From: Gordius sp. MW1
Lineage: Eukaryota > Nematomorpha > Gordioida > Gordea > Gordiidae
DNA length: 64,000 bases
Assembly: GCA_964036665.1 (NCBI GenBank)
Contig: OZ038527.1
Coordinates: 24,451,901 to 24,515,900, forward strand
Direction of reading: 5' to 3'
The position numbers and the translations under genes are program-made. The notes below the pieces were generated by a model. It saw only the letters and a program-made list of their open reading frames with translations, was not told the DNA's origin and ran no database searches. Numbering within the stretch: the stretch's first letter is position 1; every line of letters begins with the position of its first letter. Of the stretch, positions 46,160-58,100 are shown in pieces.

Positions 46160-49100
46160 TCAAACAGATGAGATAATTTCCATGCCATTCCTCATTTTTT
46201 CTTTAAAATCATTTAAATTATATGTTAAATTAGTTGTGTCTATCGTTTCATTGATTTCCATATCAGTAATTTGTCCATTGCAATTTAAATTTAATGGAGG
46301 CATTTGACGAGTCTTGGTATGGGCAGCAGCGATAGTCTCTAGATGAGCCAAAATATTTAGACCAATATTACACCATTTGAGCGCAATTGCCCTATATTGC
46401 AGAGTATTCGAATTTTTATTTAAGTTAATCTCCTGTTTTCCGTGAGACCTTGTTGATTCATGCTGGACTAAATACTTGATTCCCAAATTCCAAGCTTTAA
46501 CCATTAACCAAGTTAATTCATTTATAATTTCATTTCCATCCTCCGGCCATGAAAAATCGTAATTAATGTTGTTAACATTATCAATAGTATCAAGAGTTGG
46601 TCCGTTGGCTTTTACCAAAAGTTTCAAAATTTCTTCGTAATGGGCAAATAAAATGTCATCGTCCGGAAATCCCGTGTTTTTTGTTAAGTTATGATCCAAA
46701 AGATTCATTTTTTCGTAATCCACATAAATTAATTTGCGATAAATGGACCTTATATAAATTTTTTTATAAAATTTGTTCAAATTAACTTTCAACATATTTT
46801 TAAATTACGTTAAACAAAATCATGTTAATAGGTATTTAAAGTAACATTATTTCAAACGTTAATCTTTTGTGACCATTCTTTTATATCTAATTGTTATAAT
46901 AGTAGCTTAAACAATAAAAAATGTTCAATATCAAATTGTTATACATGAGAGTCCATACGCTGTTGCCTGCTTTTGCTTCGAGGTTTATGGCTTTCTCCAA
47001 TATTTTTTTAATAGTTGCATGGGCGAAAGGTTGGTAGCGAAACATTGAATCTTTTAATTATTATAAATTATGAATATTAGACATACTCGCTAAATAATCT
47101 AAATGTTTCCAGGTCAAAAGTTTTGTTTCTCCAAAATTTATAATTTCATTTAATAATAATTCAATGTTACTCTGGCCCATTATGGCACTTAGATCAAACT
47201 CCATTAGTAAACATGTTAAGAGCAACTGTGGCTTTTCTAAATAAAAGTTTAATATGTATTATGTAATATCTAAAAATAAAAAGTATTCTTAAAATTTATT
47301 GGTATACATTTCAAACATGTAATATCAAATTTTTTTTTAATGTTTGCGACCTCTGTTTAATATAGTATTATTTTAAAAACACAATATTTATATAGTATGT
47401 TATACCCGTTGTATTTTCATCTAACGTTATAATCAATCTTTTACATTCAACAATTTTTTCAAGGCAATCTTTTAATTTTAGGCGGACTTGCATATTGGGA
47501 GGGTTTTGATGTAACTCATTAGCATCAATGGATAGCGCGGATTTGGTCAAGGCAATAGATTTCAAAATACTTTTTATTTGACGAAGTAACATAGCTTCAT
47601 CTTTATGTTTGACTTCTTGACCACAATCACCGAGAGAAGAAAACTGAATAACGGTTTTAAAAGATATTGATAAAATTAGTTATTTATTGATTGGTGTTTT
47701 ATAAAAATTTATTATTCTCCTAGAATGGTTTATTGCTCATATGTTAATGTAATATCTTTGTTTTAGATTTGACAATGTACTATAAAAATAGCTTAAGCAT
47801 TTTAATATTAAATCCTCCATGTTTCAAACGCAATTGACATTATTAATAAAATTTTGGGCTTAATTTCAAAATAGGTAATCAAAGAAGCTTAATATCTATG
47901 AAACCCAATTGTGTATCGGTAATAATTGAATGTTAGAACAATTTTTTCTTGATTATTATGGCGGCCGCAACGCAATACAGCGAGCTGAAAAGATTATGAA
48001 TTTTAAGCTTAAGAATGAAATGATAAGGATTTATTAACTAAGATGTGACAGAGCTAGGCGCAGATGAATGAAGTAAATATGTCAACATTCTATTTTCCAG
48101 AATAATTATAACTCTTGCCTCCGATTGTTTAAGCTAAAGTTAGGATGTGATTTTCACATAGACTAATAATAGGGGAGACCGGGGCTATCGTAGCCATAAA
48201 AAATTAAAGCCCCCTAGACAAAAATGTTTAAACTATTTTTAAAAAAAAATTTCATAGCTTTTAGTCATAAATTCTATGTAATTTTTTTCACACTATAACA
48301 ATCCATACTTTTAATTCCAGAGAGGTTTTAAAAAAACGCATTTTCTAGTAATTTAAATAATGCCCCAGGGCTGTACATGTCTCATAAGCGGGGCTATAAT
48401 ACCCTTAGTGTTTTTTGTAACTTTATTTATGAAAACATTCAATTAACGTTAAAACAACTCTAAAATAGCAAAAATATCACATATACTTATTGTATATATT
48501 GTTTTTTATCATTAACATATATTTTAAACATAAGAATGTCATGATTACAACAAGATCGATGGTCTTACATTGAGCAACCTTTGCATGTAAATCAATCTTC
48601 ATGCTGATGTTAACTTTTTAGTTTTTGCATGCACTGCATCAATCTTTTTTTTTTATTATTTTTTCAGCAACTTCGGTTTTTTCGTATATTTTTTGTAGAG
48701 GGAAAGGCAAAGTTTGCTTGGCTATATCCCTTAACTAATTCTTAATAAACTTGATTTTTCTTTTCATGGGCAAAGGCAAAAAATAAATAAAAAGGGGGGG
48801 GGGGGTTGCAAAAGTGCGGATATGATTTAATATGAGTGAGCCGTTACGTTAGCCAGTCTATCATATTATTAGTCTATTATCTTCCTTATGATTTTATTAA
48901 ATCATTACTATGAACATATGTATGCTGCAAGTTGAAAGACATTCGATTTTAATTCAGGGTGATCCAAATAATTATCTTTTTATCGTGACTTAAATATATC
49001 TTATATAAATATATTTTGCCGCATGTGAAAATACTGCTTTAGACTTATGAATTTTTGTATATGTGAATACGCATATTTGTATATCATTTTCTATAGATTA

Positions 49101-52100
49101 TTATATTGCTATAATTATGTATTTTAATATTGTAAGCCAAATCCGAGTTGGTAATTAACATATGTTTTTATCTAATTAATTAATCTTTCTTTTGTTCATA
49201 TATAGTTTTCCCTCCCCGGCCTTAGTGATCAATAAAATGTTTTTATTATGATTCTTATTATTAGATTATTATTAGATTAATAGAATTATATGAAGTGAAC
49301 CAAGTACCTTGTAACATAGACCATAGAAATCATAATTATCAACTTTTTCATTGTATTCAACACCGATGTTCCAGCCTAAATAGTTTATATTAAATCAACT
49401 AAACATCTGTCAAAGTTCATATGTGATATTTATATATAATGTGCCAATAAACTTATCTCATTTAGATGCACCTTATATTATCTTATATAATTATGAATGT
49501 TACACAATATGAGATGTAGGTTTAATCTTATGACACTATTATCATTTCCTAGCATGATGTTAAAATAATGAATATATTTGCTGCATGAAATTTCTTACAA
49601 ATAATTGAAAACCAATTGCATGAACTGTTAATTTCTTCCCATATTTTGTTTGCAGCAACATGCTCTTTAAAGTTTTCATCTTGCGTCAGACATTTTAGCA
49701 AATCGTAACACTTGCTAATCAATTTAAAAATCTCGTCCAGATCAACCTCCGAATTCATGTCTTTCGTCAAGTGCAATCGTAGTAAACATTTTATACTTTG
49801 TAATAAACACATCTCCTCTTTGCAATTGTCAATCACCATTTTCAAAGAACTCTTGACTATTGTTTCACTACATTTCTGAATTTATAAAGAGCATTTATAT
49901 ATTTTGCTCTAAAATGGTTCGGGGTCGCATAAACATAGCTTTCTTACGTTTTTATACCAAGTGTTACAATCATAAAAGTAGTACCTTGTTATAAAATATA
50001 TTAAATACTTATTACGACCATAACCCTAATATTATTGATGTTTTGTCTATAATAAGGGGTAATACAGCGTTGGTTTTGACACCTTTTAGTATTAAATGAT
50101 ACCTCGAAAGCTAATTGAGCTGCTCCACATAGCAGCACATTTTTATCGTCATCCGTCTCGAATGGGCATTTTACGATTTGCTGCAATGATAGTTGAGCTT
50201 TAATTTCATCACCTTTGAGAACAGCGATTTTGAAAGCTAAAAACCACGATTTTGCTGAATCATTGACTTCCTCTTTATATTGTTCATTTATAGCATCCTT
50301 ACATCCGTTAATGGTTTCGTTAATTACTTCCCAGGCCTATAAATAAATTTTGTTTTAAATAAGGATGTTTTTAGCTTTACTTTGTCTAGTTGATTTAACT
50401 TAATCAAACATTGGCAAACATTACGTTTGAGAGCTCTAATATTTGTGCCTAGAGTTTCGATTTTAATTGCCAGGGTATAATAGCTCAAAGCCTTTTCAAA
50501 CCATTCGTGCTAAAAATTAGTGCGTAATTCATATTAAAAAATTTATCTAAGTGTACTTCGAAATGATAGACAGCCCTATCCCATATCATGCACTTTAGGC
50601 TGTCACTTATTTCTTCTGAAACATTTTTGGCTTCGTTTATTTCTATGAAATGTTTTAAAATATGTTTAAATGAACAAAAATTAAATATCTACGAAAACGA
50701 TTTATGTAATTCTGACAATATTAAATTAGTTACCATTTACAGCGAATTCTAAAAGCTTAATAGCTTTAACTTCAAAGTTAGTTTTAATTAATATATTAGC
50801 TTTCATGACAATCAATTCTATGCCATTATCGAGATCTTTAAAAACTGCTAAGGCTTTATCGCATATGTGAAGAGCTAAGTCATTTCGTTCATATTTCAAT
50901 ATTAGTTGAATAATATAAGAACAAGTGGAATAATCTTTCCATAAATCATAACTTTGCTTTTTATTTTCTGGTACATCTAAATAATTTTGAACGATTTTAT
51001 CCTCCACTTTTCCTGCTAACAAAGCTTGAACTTTAAGTTTATATGCTAATCCTAGAATTAATTTAATTTTATAATAGGTGGATTCAAAGTGTTTTTATTT
51101 TAATAGAATATTCATATAAATGTGAAAATTTATTAAGGGCATGTTAATTCATGAGAAGAATCAAAGCTCTTAAACTTTCAGACTATAATAACTAGAGTTT
51201 AAAAGTGATATCCCATGGAGAATTTATATTTAAAATTGTTAAAATAGCCTTAGCGAAGTAAAACAAATTTAAATGCATGATTTAGAAGAAATAAGATCCC
51301 CCGAAAAATATATATAAAATATGTAAACGATATTTTTATTTTAAAATATTTAAAAATCGATGTTGATAATCTTATGTACGTTGAAATGGTAAAGAGAGTA
51401 TTGAGAATATTTAAATTTGACATGTACCATGATGTGTGGAGTATATTTGGTTAGCTTCGTCAATTAAAGCAATAACATCCTTCCAAAAATGATGTTCGTT
51501 CCAAAGTAATAAGCAATTGGCATTAAGATACAGTATCTTAGCCTTAAATATTAAAAATCAAAAAGAAAAGAGCGGTTTAAATTCAAGTGAGTGATAATCA
51601 GTCTAGAGGAAAAATTACACTTTGAAAGATTGTTTTTGCATTAAAACTCTGCTGTCGATATATTTAAACATTTTGACCATCAAACTTTTATGAATATTTG
51701 ATTTAAATTCTCACTAAGCAGCAATTATGTATGCCTATGGATTTAAGAATGGCCAAGTCAACTTTCTTTAATTCATTTGATTTATAAAAAATTTATAATC
51801 TTCGTCCTGGCATCATTAAGTCACGAAGTAGATAAAAATAACATTGTTGTGTCATCTCCTCCCTAAGTGAATGTTTAAACTCACAGAACAAAATGGAATC
51901 CGCCTTCATAATTATTGAATATAAAGGCCCTTTATAACAAACAACTAAGTAGTCGTTAATCAGGCGATTCTTAAAAGAACAAGTCAAGATTTTTTCCTAA
52001 TCAATTTGATAGCTAACACGGGCCTATGTAAGGGAAGACACAAAATAGCATCTTGACTTTCTTAAACCCCAAATCACTTTGCCTTTGCCAGAAAATTAAA

Positions 52101-55100
52101 ATCCCAATTTCAAAAATTATTCAAATCCCCTTTATGATTTGTAAGTCACGCATTCTACATTACATAATGAAATTAATAAGTGGCGATAGAACTTACTTTA
52201 AAAGAAGGTTCGAAATCGGAGATCTTGTTGCTGAATCCATAAGCAATCTTAGCCCAATAATCGCATTCCTCATAATTTGCCATGTTAAACATATCGACTG
52301 AGAAATTGTAGGAAGCAGTAGCCAATACTACAAACTTATTAATCATTAAATAATGGATTATTTCATTTCAAGACAATATTTCATAAAATCAAATTTATGT
52401 GCTGGTATCGGGAAGTAAATACTAAATTATTGGGTAAAGGCTTTCTTTTAGAGTTTAAAATAGCGTTCATGAGGGCGGGGGGCATCTTAAAAAAAGTTTA
52501 TATGTTTAAAGCGAGTAAATACAATAATATTTAAAAGAACTCGTTCATCCACGATTATCTGGGAAAGACTCACACTCACACTAATGATGTATTATTCAAC
52601 TTAATTTCTTAGAATCCAAGCCCTAAATAGAAAACTCTCTCTACCTATTACTACTATAAGGATATTCTATAAAGTTTAAGGCAACTAAATATTCTTTAAA
52701 ATCAATAAAATCTTTAAAAGAAATTATATTATTTATAAAATAATTTTTTAAACATTAACTTACTCTGTTGGGGACTTTAATTAACACTTCATCAATGCCC
52801 AGTATTTGATCTTTTGCTTTCTGGTAATGTCCTAACATCATATCCTAAATGAATTTAATCAATATTTTTTACTCTTGTAAGCTAGTTTACCATATCAGCT
52901 TTAGCTACCATAATTTTTAATAATGATTTTAACGTGGTGTCGCGTTCCCTTTCAACTTCATTTCCACTCGCTATTAATGTGCTCGACTCAAGCCAATTAA
53001 CGTATTGAAGGGTATTCTGATAATCATAAAAAACAATTATATATTAAAATTAATATTAGAAAAGACTTTAAGAAAATTATTTATAATTAGTTTCTTATTT
53101 CACTTAAGTTATAAATAGTTTTAATAATGTTGAATACACTGGACCCCTAACGATCACTCAATCTCCTCTCTCAATCTCTTTCTTTCTCTATACCTTATAG
53201 TAATGTAAGCGCGCCGGAGGGCGCGCTGAGGGGTCTTAAAGTAATATTATAAAGTGCATAAAAGAGCCATACCTACATTGAAAGTCTCCCTTTAATTTCA
53301 AGACATTCAACGTAGGTGTGGCGCAAATCGACGACCAGTATATTCTTTTGTCATAATGGGCCATTAGATATATGTTTGGGGGTGTTAGCTAGTTGTAATT
53401 GTCAACAACACGCTGTGTGCTGTGTTCTGCAGTCATGTATAAATAATCTGAGCCTTACAAGTGTAGCTCGAAATTATGGGACATGTGGCGGTGCTATAAA
53501 ATAACAAAGCTCGCAAATAGTCATTTTATACAATATTTAGGACCATAGAAAGTGGGATTAGAAAAAAAGGGAACTTACACTAGGGAAGTGCATTTCACGA
53601 TAGATTCTTATAACGATAATAGTACTAAGTCTATTTACTCCTTTAATAGAGCAGGTCTACTAAGACGCGCAGATAACAACATTAGTTGCTTTTAATAATT
53701 TAAGCTTCATGTTGATGCCTCACGTTTAATGTTAAATTGTTTTTTAACACTTTGGTATTATAAAACCTGATTAGGATATATTACTAGGTATAAATATAAT
53801 AGGGATTCTTGGTTTTTGATATAGATATATTCATTCAGAAATTGAATGGGGAAATAAAGGAGTCTCTTAAATTTCTAATGATTTAATTCAAATTAACTGT
53901 AATTAATAGGTGAATTTGATTAAGCTTTAGCAATTGATTTGTAAAAATTGTAAGAAACAAATGGATGTTTGGGCCCACCACCCCTTACATTGTAAACTTA
54001 ACAAATTCCGTTTCATTCGCCATCAAAAGATCAACCTTTTGATTCAAACCGCTTTACTAAAAGCCGGCTTCCCTTCCATTCTCGAACCATCAGAACCCAC
54101 TCTTGAGGGTAGAATGCGCCCCGATGGAACATCCACAATTCCATGGGATGACGGTAAGTTCCTATCTTGGGACTTTACCTGCATCGACGTATTTGCACCC
54201 TCTAACAATAACGCTGACCCGTTAGCTCTAGCGGAAGCACGCAAAACTCATAAATACCGTGATATAATTCCTTCTAAAATTTTTATCCCTATCGTGGCTT
54301 CATGTTCCGCCACTTTTGGCAAACAGGCATTAGCCTTCTTTAAATTGATAGGAAAAAGATCTCCCGAAGGAAAATACTCAGCAAGTTTTCTTTTGCGCCA
54401 AAAAATAGGAATTTTAATTGCCAAATACAATTATAAGGCATTTTCCGACACCTGGCCTCTGGCCCTCGATGAAGATGAAGAGTAGTCACGCTTTTTATTT
54501 ATTTATTTATTGATCGTGTTTATATTTTTTTATATATATAGATTTTACCTAATAAAGATTTTTAACTAAAAAAAAAAAAAAATTAACTGTAATTAATAGG
54601 TGAATTTGATTAAGCTTTTTTATTCTTTCATTTTCATTTAATTGTGAGCTATGAAAAATAATATTTTTGATTAAAGGTTGGATACTTTATTTACGTAATA
54701 AGTGGAATCAGTACACAGAGGATGATTAGGCACTAAAATTCAACCCTTTAAATGCGTAAAAGCTTATTATTGATTTAAACTTTTTAAATAAAAATTTTGC
54801 AAGCAATGTTTCAAGAAAATTTAAGTTTTTATATAGGTAAACATATATGTTATAACATATTATTAATTAATCCAATAGATGTTTCTATATAGGAATATAC
54901 TTATTAAACTTCGTAGTGCAAAAGTTAAAATAATAATGTAATAAGGAAACTGTCTAAAAATAAGATATAAGCGTAATATTAAAAAACCGGATTAAAGTTA
55001 ATAATCAATTAATGTAGTTTTCTTTTAGTTTTTGACATGCTTTATTAAGTTTAATAAACGACTCTTAAATATATAGTTTAACATCGATAAACTAGCGATA

Positions 55101-58100
55101 GATAGTGGTATTAGTTATTATACCGTTGTGGCAAGTTCCAAAACATCTTTTATAGATTCTTGATTTTCAGGACCTAATAAATGCGTATATATAACTTTAT
55201 TTTTTAACTCATTCAATATGTTGGCAAAATTTTAATTTTATTTCACACAGGAAATTATATAAAGTTAGTTATTCTGACGTATTTCGCATTAAACCCAATT
55301 GAAATAAAAAAAAATATTTTAAAATATCTTAATTAAATTTACAAATTATTTCAAGTTAATTCAAAAGTTATTGTTATATGGATATAAAAATAGAGATTGT
55401 TATATTATATGAATAATATAAAGTATAAACTTTAATTATAATGAATTTTTTAAATTAAATAATCACTGAAAACAATAAAAGTCCATTGTCCAATGATTAT
55501 GAGTAGTGAGTTCACATAGATTTTTCTTTCTATCATATTACATAAAAGCTAAAAAATTGTATTTTTTAACATTTAAACAGTAGTGTTACATTAGCTGCAC
55601 CTATAAGTGTCACATCTTAATAAAGCATTGAGAAAAAATTTAACTCAAGCAATGGGCAACATAAATTTTTTAAATATATAACTAAAAGAAACATAGATGT
55701 AACTTACATGTGGACTTCAGTATAATTAATGCGATCTATCATGTGATAAAAATGACTAATATAGACGAGAAGGAAATTAGTATATAAACTAGAATAATAT
55801 TATTTACATCTGTATATTTTATTTGAAAATATATTATTATGAAATAAATAACTAATTTAAAACATTCGTAGAAATAAAATATTTGTTTATTTTGGAGAGG
55901 AGTCGCATATTCAATGTATAATTTTTAATTATTTTAGGAAAAGTGTTAAGATTAGTGGAAACTTGCATGATATTTATTATTAATGTAAAACTGAAATATA
56001 GTTAAAAATACATATAAAATTTATCCGAGCTTTATTTTAATTACATTTATTAGCTATTAACTACAATTCATCAGACTTGTAAATAAAGGAACTGAGTTCC
56101 ATACTTTTAAAAATGAGAAATTTATTATGATACATTTAAGGCAGAGACACGGTCAACTTGTTCTTTTATTTATGTAATAAACTACTACAAAAAATTTATT
56201 TTACTGCAATAAATATTAGGCCTCCGTCGCGACAGAGTTTCCAATAATTTGTATAATTTAAATTATTACTCGTATTGCGATTAAAGTTTTAAACAAGGTT
56301 TCGTAAAATATTATATTTACAAGGGGACAGATGCCTCTCCATTCCTCCCCCTTGGCTAGGGGACCCATAATTTACGAATAATATTTTTTAAACTTTTGTT
56401 GCTATATAGGGATTTAAAATTTATATTACTTTTTACTTTTCAATAGATCACGTTACACTACCTACGACTGTCCCAAGTCCGTATGCAAAAGTTGAGGGTT
56501 GGGTCAGGTCGGTTACAGTCTATAAAAAGCAACTCCGAAAGAATGATAGTTTTAAACAAACTTTACAAGAGAAGGCTAGGACGTCCTCCACAAACGACGC
56601 GCACTGCATACCCCCCCCCCCGTGCTATGTGATAGGTTTATACCCGAATCACAACGAAGACGGTTAAGAAAATTAGCTATAGAAAGAATGCGAGGTACGT
56701 GCTAGAATGTGGGAACCTAGACAGACAGGACCATCGATGTCGCACAAATGCTAAAAAGAAGAAAGGTACGCATCGCCTGCCTACAGGAAACAAAGTGGAA
56801 CAAAACCAACGGGATTAAGGAGAGGATACAAACTATTCTATAGTGGATCACCAAATCGTAGAAACGGGGTCGGTATCGTTCTAAGCGATTTTAGGAACCA
56901 GGTGGTGGAAGTCCAGCGTTATTCAATAGATTAATGTGGATGAAGATTAAAGAAAGGGGCCTCTTAACCGTTATGTGCTAGTATACTCCTTGAATTGGGT
57001 GTATGGAATCAGAGAAAGACATATTCTTCGATTCATTAGAAAGGGAAATACAAGAATTAGGACAGGAAGAAAGGCTAATTAAGGGGCGGATTTCTACGCT
57101 CTCATAGGGAAAGATAGCCTCGGGTATGCAGGAAATCATGGAGATTATGGGCATGGTCTGAAAAACAAAGAAGGGGAAAAACATCTAAAAGTATCCAAAG
57201 CTTAAGACATGGCGATCGTTAGTACCTATTTTCAAAATGTAATATTGTGACTTATAAAAGTAGCAAGTATTTTAGCCAAATAACTATCTGTTCATACGGC
57301 TAGAGGACTTATGAATAGTGATGTTAAAATGCTTATTTGCATAAACTCCAGTTGCAAGCACGCACACAGAGTTGTAAAATCTGTGCGTGCTACTCGGTGC
57401 ACGAGACAGTATACTCTCATATAAAGTTGCTTGAGAGGCGGAGTATTCCCTCGTGTAGCATACACAGATTATGCTACACGCGCTTATCGAACAACTCAGT
57501 GTGGGTTTTCGAGTAAAACGCGTAGTGAGCAGTGCTCGCGCGAGCATTTTAAAAACGTTACTTATGGATTATCAAGGATCGCAAAGTAGAGAAAAATTGC
57601 CAGGCAACATCCACTTGTGATGGATCTCGAAAGAAAAATATTTTCCGAAAGAAGGGGGGGGTTCCTAATTCTATACAAAACGCTAATGGATTTGTTGACG
57701 AACAAGAAAGATTAACAAAAGGCCCCTCACTCTTGGGTGCAAGGAAGTTGCAAAGGGAAGTAGACGACGATTGGGAGACAGTAACTAAGGACTAAAGGAA
57801 ACAGCAATTTGGAATCTAGACCAAAGCAGGCGAAGCTATGGATAGGGAACTATGGTGATGGTATCAATCGGTTCGGGATTTTATCAAAAGAAAGAAAAAA
57901 ATATATAGACGGTAGCATAAATCAAAAAAGTTCTAGGATAATCAAGAGTATATGGAGGCTAAGAGAGTCGCAATAAGGGCCGTTGCAAAAGCGAAGAATG
58001 CCACTTAGATCGAATGGCAAACAAACTGGACCATAAAGGGAGCTAAAGGCTTATGTACAAATTGCCCAAGATAAGAGAAAAGAAAAGTCGCGATGTCGGA

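Noticed and set aside
54044..54430. Minus-strand frames of 60-66 codons, also at 31955-32341
   Set aside because: Antisense shadows of the LINE endonuclease-domain frame; duplicated only because the LINE is.
57284..57547. 87-codon minus-strand frame
   Set aside because: Falls entirely in family D copy D2 and has no protein-family features.
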